NCBI RefSeq assembly: GCF_003703395.1
Contig: NZ_RDQN01000002.1
Coordinates: 434,001 to 498,000, forward strand
DNA: 64,000 bases
Direction of reading: 5' to 3'
DNA from: Pseudoxanthomonas spadix
Lineage (GTDB): Bacteria > Pseudomonadota > Gammaproteobacteria > Xanthomonadales > Xanthomonadaceae
Shown: positions 8,229 to 17,316 of the stretch, piece by piece
Layout of the letters: each line of letters starts with the position of its first letter
How positions within the stretch are numbered: position 1 is the first letter of the stretch
Position numbers and translations under genes: made by a program
Notes under the pieces: generated by a model
What the model was told of the DNA's origin: nothing
Seen by the model: the letters and a program-made list of their open reading frames with translations, nothing else
Databases searched by the model: none

Positions 8229-8879
8229 ATGCCCGCACCTTCTTCCGTGAAACCGCTGTACCGCATCGACGAATGCCCCGACCTCATGGCCGATGGTTGT
8301 GTCGGTGACGAGCAGGGCAATCTCGTCTTTCTATCGATCTGGGCGCGCGACACCGCCGTTCAGGAGTTCCTCGCCCGCCTGACCCTCGGCCGGGATGAAC
8401 AGGGGCTCGACCAGTTCCACGTCATCACCGAGCAGGGCGCGTCCATCCCGGTCTTCGTCGGCAACGTCGAGAACCTGGAAAAGCGCATGACCCGTGCCTA
8501 TCGGCGAACGCTATTCGGTTCGCTGACGAACGTGTGGCTGTTCGATGGTCGCTGCGTGAAGCCAGACAAGCCCAACGCCAGCGCGCTGGCGCTTCTGCCC
8601 AGGGATTCCGCTCACCGGCTCGACCGGCTGTGGACGCTGGTACAGGACACCTGCCCGCTGCCACTGCTCGACCACTGGCGCGACACGGTGCTGGAGCTGT
8701 TGCAGACGCGGCGGATGCTGACCGGTCTTCCCTTGGCCCTCGGGCCGCTGGAAGGCCATCGGCTGGCCCTCGATGTCCCGGCGCTGACGAAGGCGTTGGG
8801 CGAGCTGATCCGCAACGGCACCCTCGGCGCCACGCAGTACGAACTGGCCGCGAACGCACCGCTTCGACGTGTGGCGTGA
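8229..8879 (+). CDS. Conserved ICE hypothetical protein
   Basis: A 216-residue soluble protein without a recognised domain. The first 100 residues look like an alpha/beta fold (LMADGCVGDEQGNLVFLSIW, VFVGNVENLEKRMTRAYRR) and the rest is helical (LLQTRRMLTGLPLALGPLEG). The ATG at 8229 has AGAGGA upstream. The conserved position between the DUF6927-like and DUF6094-like genes suggests an ICE maintenance role, which is inference only. Confidence 0.65.
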   Translation: MPAPSSVKPLYRIDECPDLMADGCVGDEQGNLVFLSIWARDTAVQEFLARLTLGRDEQGLDQFHVITEQGASIPVFVGNVENLEKRMTRAYRRTLFGSLTNVWLFDGRCVKPDKPNASALALLPRDSAHRLDRLWTLVQDTCPLPLLDHWRDTVLELLQTRRMLTGLPLALGPLEGHRLALDVPALTKALGELIRNGTLGATQYELAANAPLRRVA

Positions 8880-8940
8880 GCCATTCCCACGGGCATGCGC
8901 GCCGCGCGTGCCCGCCTTCCCTCATCACCAGGAGAAATCC

Positions 8941-10050
8941 ATGGCACTCATGTTTCCGCGCCTGGCGCGCAATTTCATCCGTAACGGCTACTTCCCCACC
9001 GACGAGCCGACGCTGGAGCGGGCCTTGTCCGCACTGGCGCCGTCTCCCGGCTCCATGTCCATCCTCGATCCCTGCGCCGGCGAAGGCGTGGCGATTGCCG
9101 AAGCCGCCCACGCCCTCGGGCGCGAGCAGGTCCAGGCCTTCGCCGTCGAGTATGACGCCGAGCGTGCCCGCCACGCACGGCAACTGGTCGATCGCTGCAT
9201 CCACGGTGACCTGATGGACACGCTGATCAGCCGGCAGAGCTTCGGCCTGTTGTGGCTGAACCCGCCGTATGGCGACCTGAGCAAGGACGTCAACGGCAAC
9301 ATCGGCTATCAGGGCCAGGGCCGTGCACGGCTGGAAAAGCTGGTCTATCAGCGCGCGCTGCCGCTGCTGCAGTACGGCGGCGTGCTGGTCTTCATCGTGC
9401 CGTCCTACGTGCTCGACCCCGAGCTGGTCGGATGGCTGACGCGCCACCTCAAAGACCTGTGCATCTACCGTGCGGTGGACACGCAGTTCAAGCAGGTGGT
9501 GATCTTCGGCCGCCGGGTTCGCCAGCGCGACCAGGCATCGGAGTCGGTCAAGGCCATGCGTGGTCTGCTGCTGCAGATCGGACAGGGCGACGCCGAAGCC
9601 GAGGAACTGCCGCTTGAATGGCCGTTCCTGCCGTACACCGTCCCTGCCAGCCCGGCCGAGCCGGAGCACTTCTATCGCGTGACGATGGAGCCCGAGCAGT
9701 TCGCCGATGAAGTCGGCCGGCTGCAAGGACTCTGGCCGGCGCTCGATACCCACCTGGGCGTCGCGCAGCAGTCGCTGCGTCCGCCCGCGCGGGCCTTGTC
9801 CCACTGGCATCTCGCCCTGGCCCTGGCCGCGGGCGCGATCTCCGGCACGGTGACGTCCAAGAGCGGGCGCGTGCTCGTCGTCAAAGGTGATACCCACAAG
9901 GAGAAGACCCTCCAGACGGAGTACACCGAACGCGACGACGGCTCCGTGGCCGAGACACGCATCCTCACCGACAAGTTCGTGCCGGTCATCCGCGCCTGGG
10001 ACATGACGCCGGGCTCGCCCACGTGGGGCGAAGTGCTGACCATCCGCTGA
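8941..10050 (+). CDS. DUF6094-like SAM-dependent methyltransferase
   Basis: A 369-residue class I methyltransferase-like protein. SAM-binding motif I is ILDPCAGEG at residues 41-49. Catalytic motif IV is NPPYGD at 107-112, the signature of N6-adenine or N4-cytosine amino-methyltransferases. The C-terminal half (from about residue 230) carries no target-recognition domain I can name. The ATG at 8941 follows CAGGAGAA. Homologues in ICEs are annotated DUF6094. Methylation of ICE DNA against host restriction is a plausible role but is not shown. Confidence 0.75.
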   Translation: MALMFPRLARNFIRNGYFPTDEPTLERALSALAPSPGSMSILDPCAGEGVAIAEAAHALGREQVQAFAVEYDAERARHARQLVDRCIHGDLMDTLISRQSFGLLWLNPPYGDLSKDVNGNIGYQGQGRARLEKLVYQRALPLLQYGGVLVFIVPSYVLDPELVGWLTRHLKDLCIYRAVDTQFKQVVIFGRRVRQRDQASESVKAMRGLLLQIGQGDAEAEELPLEWPFLPYTVPASPAEPEHFYRVTMEPEQFADEVGRLQGLWPALDTHLGVAQQSLRPPARALSHWHLALALAAGAISGTVTSKSGRVLVVKGDTHKEKTLQTEYTERDDGSVAETRILTDKFVPVIRAWDMTPGSPTWGEVLTIR

Positions 10051-10062
10051 TCGCTGTTCCCT

Positions 10063-10076
10063 GACGGTTCGCCGTC
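10063..10076 (+). terminator. Weak TTCG hairpin after the methyltransferase gene
   Basis: GACGG-TTCG-CCGTC, 13 bases after the stop and followed by GCTTTC. It may be a weak terminator, or part of the next gene's leader, since a similar CGCGG-TTCG-CCGCG stem is in repeat copy A. Confidence 0.35.
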
Positions 10077-10082
10077 GCTTTC

Positions 10083-10152
10083 ATCCACCCACCGGGGTCA
10101 CGTTGCCCCCGATGGGGTGCCGTGGCCCCTTCTTCCAGAAGGAGAAATCACC
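10083..10152 (+). promoter_or_regulatory. GGGG/CCCC stem leader of the 10153 gene
   Basis: CACCCACCGGGG, then CCCCG closing a stem at 10093-10111, then GATGGGG (GGGG 10114-10117) pairing with CCCC at 10126-10129, then AAGGAG. It is nearly the same layout as the leaders at 8159 and 10502. Confidence 0.5.
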
Positions 10153-10458
10153 ATGGCACCCGCAATCCTCAACCTCGCATCACAAACACGCTTTTCGCCC
10201 GGGCAGGTGGTCACGACCGCCGGCGTCGACGAGCTGGTCCGACAGGGCCGGCTCAACCCCATGCCGTACCTGCACCGCCATCTTCATGGCGATTGGGGCG
10301 ACCTGGACGACAGCGATCGACGGCAGAACGATGCCGCGCTGAAGTCCGGCGAAGATCGTCTGTTCTCCTCCTACCAGGTCACGCGCGACCTGAAGCTCTG
10401 GATCATCACCGAATGGGATCGCAGCGTCACCACGCTGCTGTTGCCCAGCGAATACTGA
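10153..10458 (+). CDS. Small conserved ICE/plasmid protein
   Basis: A 101-residue protein of unknown function. Similar proteins are common beside ICE helicases, and some databases label them, without good reason, as restriction subunits. Visible are a helical N-terminus (VDELVRQGRLNPMPYL), an acidic DWGDLDDSDRRQND segment and a strand-rich end (LKLWIITEWDRSVTTLLLP). The ATG at 10153 has AAGGAG upstream and a structured leader. Confidence 0.65.
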   Translation: MAPAILNLASQTRFSPGQVVTTAGVDELVRQGRLNPMPYLHRHLHGDWGDLDDSDRRQNDAALKSGEDRLFSSYQVTRDLKLWIITEWDRSVTTLLLPSEY

Positions 10459-10501
10459 TCCGCATCCAGCGGCACCTACAGTTTTCTTTGCCGCGTCTTT
10501 C

Positions 10502-10569
10502 TTCCCACCCAGGGGCATGCCATTGCCCCGCAGGGGTCGGTGCATGCCCCATCTCTTTGGAGCATCACC
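10502..10569 (+). promoter_or_regulatory. GGGG/CCCC stem leader of the helicase gene
   Basis: CACCCA, then GGGGCA (10512-10517) pairing with TGCCCC (10524-10529), then a second GGGG (10533-10536) pairing with CCCC (10547-10550), then the start region. The stems are conserved in position relative to the leaders at 8159 and 10083, with different loop sequences. Confidence 0.5.
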
Positions 10570-12840
10570 ATGTCACTCGATCTCGAAACCGTTCCCGATA
10601 CCGCTGTGCAGGGCGACCTGCTCGAAGCGACCGCTTCACCCCTCACGCTCAGCCTGCAGGACTTCGTGTCCGAGTTCGGCGACGAGCTGCTCGATTCGCT
10701 CAACCGCGCCAATCCTCCGGTCTACACCGGCCAGGTGCGGGTGCATCGGCAATTGATCCTCGCAACCCTCAAGCGCAAGCTGTTCCCGGCGCAAGCCGAT
10801 GTGGTCCACGCCGTCACCGAGCTGTTGGTCGACCGCGGCGAACGCGCCGCGATCGTCAATGGCGAGATGGGTTGCGGCAAGACGACCGTCGGCATCGCTA
10901 CGGCCGCCGTGCTCAACGCCGAAGGCTACCGCCGCACCCTGGTGCTCTCGCCACCCCACTTGGTCTACAAGTGGCGGCGCGAGATCCAGGAGACGGTGGC
11001 CGGTGCCAAGGTCTGGGTGCTCAATGGCCCGGACACGCTGGTCAAGCTGCTGAAACTGCGCGAGCAGTTGGGCGTGCCGGCGCAGGGCCAGGAGTTCTTC
11101 GTCCTGGGCCGCGTGCGGATGCGGATGGGGTTCCACTGGAAACCTGTCTTCGTTCGGCGGCGCACGCCTCACGGCGATGTGGGGGCCTGCCCGGATTGCG
11201 GGCATGCCATCAACGACCTCGACGGCGAGCCGATCAACCCTGTCGAACTCGAAGCCGAGGAGTCCCGCCGCAAGTGCAGCCACTGCCGTGCACCGCTGTG
11301 GTCGTTGATCCGTCCCAGAGGCCTGTCCGCCAGCGACCAGTCCTCCGCCGTCCTCAAGGCGTTGAAGCGCATCCCCACCATCGGGGAAATCACCGCGCAG
11401 AAGCTGATGCAGAAGTTCGGTGACGCCTTCCTCGCGTCGATGCTCGGGGACAACATCCACGAGTTCATCAACCTGATGGACGACCGCGGCGAGCTGGTCT
11501 TCTCGGACCGGCAAGCCCAGCGGATGGAACGCGCGATGGCCAACATGGAGTTCGGCTTCGGCGAGGGCGGCTACCAGCCCTCCGAGTTCATCAAGAGGCA
11601 GCTTCCCCAAGGCACGTTCGACCTGCTCATCGCCGACGAGGCCCACGAGTACAAGAACGGCGGCTCCGCCCAGGGTCAGGCCATGGGGGTGTTGGCAGCC
11701 AAGGCGCGCAAGACGCTGCTGCTCACCGGCACACTGATGGGCGGCTACGGCGACGACCTGTTCCACCTGCTGTTCCGGGCCCTGCCGGGACGGATGATCG
11801 AAGATGGCTACCGGCCGACCAAGCAAGGTTCCATGACCTCGGCCGCAATGGCGTTCATGCGGGATCACGGCGTGCTCAAGGACATCTATTCCGAGAGCAC
11901 CGGCACGGCGCACAAGACGGCCAAGGGCACCAAGGTATCGGTGCGCACGGTCAAGGCGCCGGGCTTCGGCCCCAAGGGCGTGCTGCGTTGCGTCCTGCCG
12001 TTCACCGTCTTCCTCAAGTTGAAGGACATCGGTGGCAACGTGCTGCCGCCCTACGACGAGGAGTTCCGCGAAGTCGCGATGGACACGGCGCAAGCCGCGG
12101 CCTACCGCGATCTGGCGGGTCGCCTGACCCAGGAGCTGAAGCAGGCCCTGGCGAAGCGCGACACGACGCTGCTCGGTGTGGTCCTCAACGTGCTGCTGGC
12201 CTGGCCGGACTGCTGCTTCCGGTCGGAAACCGTGGTGCATCCGCGCACGCGCAACACCTTGGCGTTCGTACCGGCTCAGTTCAACGAGCTGGAGGTGATG
12301 CCCAAGGAACGCGAGCTGATCGAGATCTGCAAGCAGGAGAAAGCAGAAGGTCGCAAGACCCTGGTCTATACGGTCTACACCGGCACGCGCGACACCACGT
12401 CGCGCCTGAAGGTGCTGCTGGAGCAGGAAGGCTTCAAGGTGGCGGTGCTGCGCGCGAGCGTGGATGCCTCCCGCCGCGAGGACTGGATCGCCGAGCAGTT
12501 GGACCGTGGCATCGACGTGCTCATCACCAATCCCGAACTGGTGAAAACCGGCCTGGACTTGCTTGAGTTCCCGACCATCGTGTTCATGCAGTCGGGCTAC
12601 AACGTGTATTCGCTGCAGCAGGCCGCACGCCGTTCATGGCGTATCGGTCAGAAGCAGTCGGTGCGCGTGATCTACCTGGGCTACGCCAACTCCTCGCAGA
12701 TGACCTGCCTGGGGTTGATGGCCAAGAAGATCATGGTGTCGCAATCCACCTCCGGCGACGTGCCCGAGTCCGGACTCGATGTCCTGAATCAGGACGGCGA
12801 CTCGGTGGAGGTGGCGCTGGCTCGGCAGTTGGTGCATTGA
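10570..12840 (+). CDS. SNF2-type DEAD/DEAH helicase of the ICE
   Basis: A 756-residue superfamily 2 helicase. Walker A is GEMGCGKTT with Lys104, and motif II is DEAH at 356-359. The C-terminal helicase lobe ends in QQAARRSWRIGQKQSVRVIY, the motif V/VI signature of SNF2-like proteins. Between the two halves of the first lobe is a zinc-ribbon insertion (CPDCGH...CSHCRAP, about residues 207-245) and a following helical insertion. Such helicases are a regular part of PFGI-1-like ICEs, possibly for replication or DNA remodelling. The start at 10570 is the first ATG after the leader; the site (TTTGGAG) is weak. Confidence 0.85.
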   Translation: MSLDLETVPDTAVQGDLLEATASPLTLSLQDFVSEFGDELLDSLNRANPPVYTGQVRVHRQLILATLKRKLFPAQADVVHAVTELLVDRGERAAIVNGEMGCGKTTVGIATAAVLNAEGYRRTLVLSPPHLVYKWRREIQETVAGAKVWVLNGPDTLVKLLKLREQLGVPAQGQEFFVLGRVRMRMGFHWKPVFVRRRTPHGDVGACPDCGHAINDLDGEPINPVELEAEESRRKCSHCRAPLWSLIRPRGLSASDQSSAVLKALKRIPTIGEITAQKLMQKFGDAFLASMLGDNIHEFINLMDDRGELVFSDRQAQRMERAMANMEFGFGEGGYQPSEFIKRQLPQGTFDLLIADEAHEYKNGGSAQGQAMGVLAAKARKTLLLTGTLMGGYGDDLFHLLFRALPGRMIEDGYRPTKQGSMTSAAMAFMRDHGVLKDIYSESTGTAHKTAKGTKVSVRTVKAPGFGPKGVLRCVLPFTVFLKLKDIGGNVLPPYDEEFREVAMDTAQAAAYRDLAGRLTQELKQALAKRDTTLLGVVLNVLLAWPDCCFRSETVVHPRTRNTLAFVPAQFNELEVMPKERELIEICKQEKAEGRKTLVYTVYTGTRDTTSRLKVLLEQEGFKVAVLRASVDASRREDWIAEQLDRGIDVLITNPELVKTGLDLLEFPTIVFMQSGYNVYSLQQAARRSWRIGQKQSVRVIYLGYANSSQMTCLGLMAKKIMVSQSTSGDVPESGLDVLNQDGDSVEVALARQLVH

Positions 12841-12855
12841 GCGTTGCTGGACTTG

Positions 12856-12875
12856 GCGGCCCCTTCGGGGGCCGC
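12856..12875 (+). terminator. TTCG-capped hairpin terminator after the helicase gene
   Basis: GCGGCCCC-TTCG-GGGGCCGC, a perfect 8-bp stem 15 bases after the stop. No T-run follows, but the very stable capped stem at the end of the operon makes a terminator likely. It marks the left edge of the cargo region. From 12876 to 13129 I see no gene. Confidence 0.6.
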
Positions 12876-13129
12876 TCCATGATCGACAGGAAGACGGTGT
12901 TGACGAAGGCAACCCACCGGCGATGAGCGGCAAAGCCTGCGGCAATGGCCGAGACGAAAGGCACGATTCGAGTGATTACTTCGTGGGTTACAGTGGCTGA
13001 ACTCGCAGCGAAGTCGCGCATCGGCCTCGATCGTTCATTCCACTCCATTGCGAAGTTGAGCAGCCCGTGTTCAGCAATGGTGAACGTTGGACGTCGGGCT
13101 AAGGTGTCCCGCCAACGGGCGGCGGTGGA

Positions 13130-13366
13130 TCAAGTGTGGCAGCTCCCGCAGCAGCCGCTGTCCTTCTCCGTCGCCCCATCATTGCCGAGGACCCGGTAGC
13201 CCTCGTCCTCGATCGCTCTGCGAACGCGCGTCTCGTCCGTGACGCCATCGACCTCGACGGTGCCGGCCGCGATGTCTACACGGGCGGTGCCGCCGAGCGC
13301 GGCGGCGGCGCGGGTGATCGCGCGCTCGCAGTGGCTGCAAGTCATGCCTTCGACATTGAATTTCAT
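13130..13366 (-). CDS. copZ: Copper chaperone, heavy-metal-associated domain
   Basis: A 78-residue HMA-domain protein. The copper-binding motif MTCSHC is at residues 8-13, and the beta-alpha-beta-beta-alpha-beta pattern is complete by about residue 62. A Cys-rich tail (GCCGSCHT) may add metal ligands. It probably hands Cu(I) to the CopA ATPase encoded divergently. Its own CueR-type operator lies at 13413-13436, reading towards it, so both genes should be induced together by copper. Confidence 0.85.
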   Translation of the reverse strand: MKFNVEGMTCSHCERAITRAAAALGGTARVDIAAGTVEVDGVTDETRVRRAIEDEGYRVLGNDGATEKDSGCCGSCHT

Positions 13367-13412
13367 GAGTCGTTCTCCTCCCCGGCCCGATGCCGGTCGA
13401 GATAGAGCATCC

Positions 13413-13436
13413 GGCTTGCCCCAATGGGAAGGTCAA
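13413..13436 (-). promoter_or_regulatory. CueR-type operator/promoter for copZ
   Basis: On the minus strand: -35 TTGACC directly overlapped by the dyad ACCTTCCCA...GGGGCAAGC, the arrangement of MerR/CueR-regulated promoters. It reads towards copZ. Confidence 0.75.
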
Positions 13437-13482
13437 ACCCGTCGCCGCAGCGCGTATGGAAACGTTCAGCTGGGACACCGTG

Positions 13483-13513
13483 TTGACCTTCCCACGATGG
13501 CAAGCTCGACGCT
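13483..13513 (+). promoter_or_regulatory. CueR-type operator/promoter for copA
   Basis: TTGACC (-35, 13483-13488) overlaps the dyad ACCTTCCCA-CGA-TGGCAAGCT, whose arms match at 7 of 9 positions. With a 19-base spacer the -10 falls on GACGCT (13508-13513), a weak hexamer as expected for a MerR-type promoter needing DNA distortion. Translation begins 30 bases further on. Confidence 0.75.
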
Positions 13514-13542
13514 GCACCTGTCCGAACTGCCAAAGGTGCACG

Positions 13543-16008
13543 ATGAACGCCATGACATCCCCGCCCGCCCCGGCCTCGAGCCTGCGTGTCCCGATCGAAG
13601 GCATGACCTGCGCCTCATGCGTGGGGCGCGTGGAACGTGCGCTCTCCCGCATTCCCGGCGTCGCGACCGCGCAGGTGAACCTCGCCACCGAGGTGGCCGA
13701 AATACAGGGCGCCGCACCACTCGACCTGGCCACCATCAGCCGAGCCGTCGAAGACGCGGGCTACCGGATCGGGACCCGCACGGTCGACCTGGCGGTCCAC
13801 GGCATGACGTGCGCTTCGTGCGTGGGACGGGTGGAACGGGCGCTCAAGCGGGTGCCGGGCGTGTTCGACGCCACCGTCAACCTGGCCACCGAGCGCGCTG
13901 CAGTGACCGCAGCCGCAAGCGTGGAGGATGCGGCGCTCATCCGGGCGATCACCGATGCCGGCTATTCGGCCAAGCGTCCGGCGGCGAGTGACACCGAAGG
14001 GCAGCCGCCGGAGGCCACGGCCGGGTCGTTCGGCATGAGCCGCGAAGCACGCCACCTGCTGATCGCCGCCCTGCTCTCGCTGCCATTGGCCGCGCCGATG
14101 GCAGCGCTGCTCTGGGGCGGGCACTGGATGCTCCCGGGGTGGATCCAGTGGGCCCTGGCGACGCCGGTGCAGTTCTGGCTGGGCGCACGGTTCTACCGCG
14201 CGGCGTGGAAGTCCGTGCGCGCGGGCACCGGCAACATGGATCTGCTGGTCGCACTGGGCACCAGCGCCGGCTATGGCCTGAGCGTCTACCACCTGCTGCA
14301 GCCGGCGCTGGACCACGGCATCCGGCCGCTCTATTTCGAAGCCTCGGCGGTGATCATCACGCTGATCCTGCTCGGCAAGTTCCTGGAGGCGCGCGCCAAG
14401 CGGCAGACGACCGAGGCGATCCGCGCGCTGCAGGCGCTGCGCCCGAGTACCGCCCGCGTGCGTCGCGGCAATCAGGACGTGGACGTCCCCCTGGCCGAGG
14501 TGCGCGTGGGCGAGACGGTCATCGTGCGCCCGGGCGAGTGCTTCCCCGTCGACGGGCGCATCGTCCAAGGCCGGACCCACGCAGACGAATCGCTCATTAC
14601 CGGGGAATCGCTCCCCGTGGCCAAGGTCGAGGGCAACCGGGTCACCGGCGGCGCGGTCAATGGCGAAGGCCCGGTGCTGGTCGAGACGCTCGCCGTAGGG
14701 GCCGAGTCCGCCCTCGCCCGCATCATCCGTCTGGTCGAGGACGCCCAGGCCAGGAAGGCCCCGATCCAGCGTGTGGTCGATCGGGTCAGCGCGGTCTTCG
14801 TGCCGGTAGTGATTGCGATCGCGCTGGTGACGTTGCTCGCGTGGGGCCTGATGGGCGGCGACTGGACGCAAGCCATCCTCAATGCCGTCGCGGTGCTCGT
14901 CATCGCCTGTCCGTGTGCACTGGGGCTGGCCACTCCCACCGCGATCATGGCCGGCACCGGGGTCGCCGCCCGCGCGGGCATCCTGATCAAGGATGCCGAG
15001 GCGTTGGAGAGGGCACACGAGATCGGCGTGGTCGCCTTCGACAAGACCGGTACCCTGACTCGCGGCGCGCCGGTGCTGGTGGAGGCTGTCCCCGCCAATG
15101 GCAATGCATCGCAGCTGCTGAGTCTGGCGGCGAGCCTGCAGGCCGGCAGCGAACATCCCCTCGCCCATGCGGTGCTCGAGGCTGCCGCCGGCCTGCCGCG
15201 CGTGGCAATGAGGTCGGCACGCGCGGTCGCCGGACGCGGAATGGAAGCCGAGCTCGGCGGTCAGCGGGTGCTGCTGGGCTCGGAGGCGATGATGCGCGAG
15301 GCCGGCGTCGACCTCGCGCCGCTCGCGGACCGGGCCGACGCACTGCGCAACCAGGGGCACACGATCTCGTGGCTCGCGCGTGGCACCGACGCTGAAAAAA
15401 CGCTGGCGGGATTGCTGGCGTTTCGCGACGAACCGCGGCCCGAGGCGCGATCGGCGGTGGCTCGCCTGCATACCCTTGGCATACGCACGGTGATGATCTC
15501 CGGCGACAACGAGGGTGCAGCGCACTCGATCGCACGCCTGATCGGCATCGATGAGGTGCGCGCACACGTCCTGCCTGCGCAGAAGGCCGAAGCGGTGATG
15601 GCGCTGCGCGGGGGGGCGACGGTGGCGATGGTCGGCGATGGCATCAACGACGCACCAGCGCTCGCTGCGGCGGATGTCGGCATCGCGATGGGGACAGGCA
15701 CGGACGTCGCCATGCACGCCGCCGCCGTGACCCTGCTGCGGCCGCGGCTCACGCTGGTGGCCGATGCGATCGACATCTCGCGCCGCACGACCCGCAAGAT
15801 CCACCAGAACCTGTTTTGGGCCTTCGGCTACAACGTGATCGGCATCCCGCTCGCTGCCTTCGGTCTGCTCGACCCGGTCATCGCTGGCGCTGCCATGGCC
15901 TTCTCCTCGGTCAGCGTGCTGGCCAATACCCTGCTGCTGCGTCGCTGGGCTCCCGCCACGCAGGTCGAATCGGAGACTGCCCATGACCCGCAGACCGCCC
16001 AAGCCTGA
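13543..16008 (+). CDS. copA: Copper-exporting P1B-type ATPase
   Basis: An 821-residue inner-membrane Cu(I) pump. Two N-terminal HMA domains carry MTCASC at residues 21-26 and 88-93. The transmembrane ion site CPC is at 456-458, the phosphorylation site DKTGT starts at Asp500, and TGES, HP (SEHPLA) and the hinge [10 protein letters not shown] are all intact. The YN of the seventh helix (GYNVIGIP) marks Cu+/Ag+ specificity. The open frame extends 51 codons upstream, but that stretch contains the operator, so ATG 13543 (after AAGGTG) is preferred. It overlaps the cueR gene by 26 bases, indicating a copA-cueR operon. Confidence 0.93.
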   Translation: MNAMTSPPAPASSLRVPIEGMTCASCVGRVERALSRIPGVATAQVNLATEVAEIQGAAPLDLATISRAVEDAGYRIGTRTVDLAVHGMTCASCVGRVERALKRVPGVFDATVNLATERAAVTAAASVEDAALIRAITDAGYSAKRPAASDTEGQPPEATAGSFGMSREARHLLIAALLSLPLAAPMAALLWGGHWMLPGWIQWALATPVQFWLGARFYRAAWKSVRAGTGNMDLLVALGTSAGYGLSVYHLLQPALDHGIRPLYFEASAVIITLILLGKFLEARAKRQTTEAIRALQALRPSTARVRRGNQDVDVPLAEVRVGETVIVRPGECFPVDGRIVQGRTHADESLITGESLPVAKVEGNRVTGGAVNGEGPVLVETLAVGAESALARIIRLVEDAQARKAPIQRVVDRVSAVFVPVVIAIALVTLLAWGLMGGDWTQAILNAVAVLVIACPCALGLATPTAIMAGTGVAARAGILIKDAEALERAHEIGVVAFDKTGTLTRGAPVLVEAVPANGNASQLLSLAASLQAGSEHPLAHAVLEAAAGLPRVAMRSARAVAGRGMEAELGGQRVLLGSEAMMREAGVDLAPLADRADALRNQGHTISWLARGTDAEKTLAGLLAFRDEPRPEARSAVARLHTLGIRTVMISGDNEGAAHSIARLIGIDEVRAHVLPAQKAEAVMALRGGATVAMVGDGINDAPALAAADVGIAMGTGTDVAMHAAAVTLLRPRLTLVADAIDISRRTTRKIHQNLFWAFGYNVIGIPLAAFGLLDPVIAGAAMAFSSVSVLANTLLLRRWAPATQVESETAHDPQTAQA

Positions 16009-16438
16009 GCTCGGCCAATCCCGTGAGCAGGGGCTGCACAACATCGGCGAGGCGTCGGCGCTTGCAGCGGTGAGCGCCAAGATGATCCGCCACTACGAGT
16101 CGATCGGGCTGATCCCGGAACCGCCCCGCACCTTCGCCGGCTACCGCCTCTACAGCGACTCTGACGTGCAGCGCCTGCAGTTCATCAAGCGCGCGCGCAC
16201 GCTGGGCTTCTCGACAAAGCAGATCAAGGAACTGCTGAGCCTATGGGACGACCGCAGCCGGGCGAGCGCAGACGTCAAGCGCCTGGCCAACGCCCACGCA
16301 GCCGAACTTGCACAAAGGGTCAAGGAGATGCAGGCCATGCAGCGCACGCTCGAGACGCTGGTGCACCAGTGCCAAGGCGATGACCGGCCCGGGTGCCCGA
16401 TCCTCGATGACCTCGCGCAGGCCAAAAAAGCGCACTGA
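15983..16438 (+). CDS. cueR: Copper-responsive MerR-family activator
   Basis: A 151-residue MerR-family regulator. The winged helix ([20 protein letters not shown]) is followed by the [10 protein letters not shown] wing, a long dimerisation helix, and the CueR metal loop C-x7-C (CQGDDRPGC near the C-terminus), which indicates Cu(I)/Ag(I) sensing. The N-terminus is about 16 residues longer than usual; a later start is possible, but no good internal ATG fits. It should activate the two operators at 13413-13436 and 13483-13513. Confidence 0.85.
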   Translation: MTRRPPKPELGQSREQGLHNIGEASALAAVSAKMIRHYESIGLIPEPPRTFAGYRLYSDSDVQRLQFIKRARTLGFSTKQIKELLSLWDDRSRASADVKRLANAHAAELAQRVKEMQAMQRTLETLVHQCQGDDRPGCPILDDLAQAKKAH

Positions 16439-16479
16439 TTGATCAGCCGAAGGTAAGCGCGTCGCGGCAAATTCCCTAC

Positions 16480-17229
16480 CGGCTCGATGTCCCGGCCAAG
16501 CAGCGGCCGGCTTGGCAGGGCCGGCAGCTCACCCTCTGGGCAGATTCTGACCGTGGCTGGGTTATGGCGGCTGCGAGCAACAGCCGCGACACCAGTGCTT
16601 CCAGATCACATCCGCGGCTGAGCCTCCACATAGCCTGGGCGAGGCAGCGCTGAGCATATCTTGGCGAAATTGAAGGCGTCATAGGTCCCGTCCAGCGACC
16701 GCTTCCGATTCGATAAACACGACCTTGACTCAGCGGGCATTGCCCTGCTCGCAGCCCGCGCGACGACCGCCCTCAATCCCTGCAGAAAGGCCCCTGGTCC
16801 ATCGCTGTAGACATCCAAGCCCGGGCGCAAGCGCTAGGCGATCCGGTGCGATAGCGCGAACTCGCGACTCCCGGGTCAGGTCGACGACCACATGACGTGG
16901 ATGGCTGCCTCGCACGGTCTCCACGGCGATCCGGCCAGCATCAGCTCGTGGCTCATTCGCCAGGCGGCCGGATGTCACCCCAGATGGCGCATCAACTCCA
17001 GTGCCGACAGGTTGGCCTTGCCTTGGGCTTGCCCTGGCCCCGCAGATACACGGCCAGCAGTCAGGCGCGCCACGGCAGATTGCTGTTGTCCATGAATGTT
17101 CCCGGCGCAGGCTGGTCTGTTGGCGAAAGGCCGAGCAGTGCCAGTACTTGCTGCCGCGGCACTCGAACCCGCAGGCAAGGACCCGTGGCAGCGACAGGCC
17201 GGGAATCGCACGCGGTTCATGGCCATCAT
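16480..17229 (-). pseudogene. Decayed IS1595-family transposase
   Basis: Fragments of an IS1595-type transposase lie in order on the minus strand but in different frames: the start MAMNRVRF (about 17220), a zinc-ribbon remnant YWHCSAFRQQTSL (about 17140), NLSALELMRHLG (about 16990), DVYSDGPGAF (about 16810), KRSLDGTYDAFNFAK (about 16690) and LLLAAAITQPRSE (about 16570). Frameshifts and stops break it throughout, so it is inactive. I could not identify terminal repeats. It separates the copper module from the next cargo operon and is the only content I can support in 16439-17316. Confidence 0.7.
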
Positions 17230-17316
17230 CCGACCTCCGGGAAACGACGGCTCAGCATCCACCGCCGTCCTCTCACCATCTGCGGCCGCGCGCAAAGATC
17301 GTGCTGATCAGTCTCC

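Noticed and set aside
13615-16080. 821-codon minus-strand frame opposite copA
   Set aside because: It has Arg/His/Asp-rich low-complexity composition with no domain. copA on the plus strand is complete.
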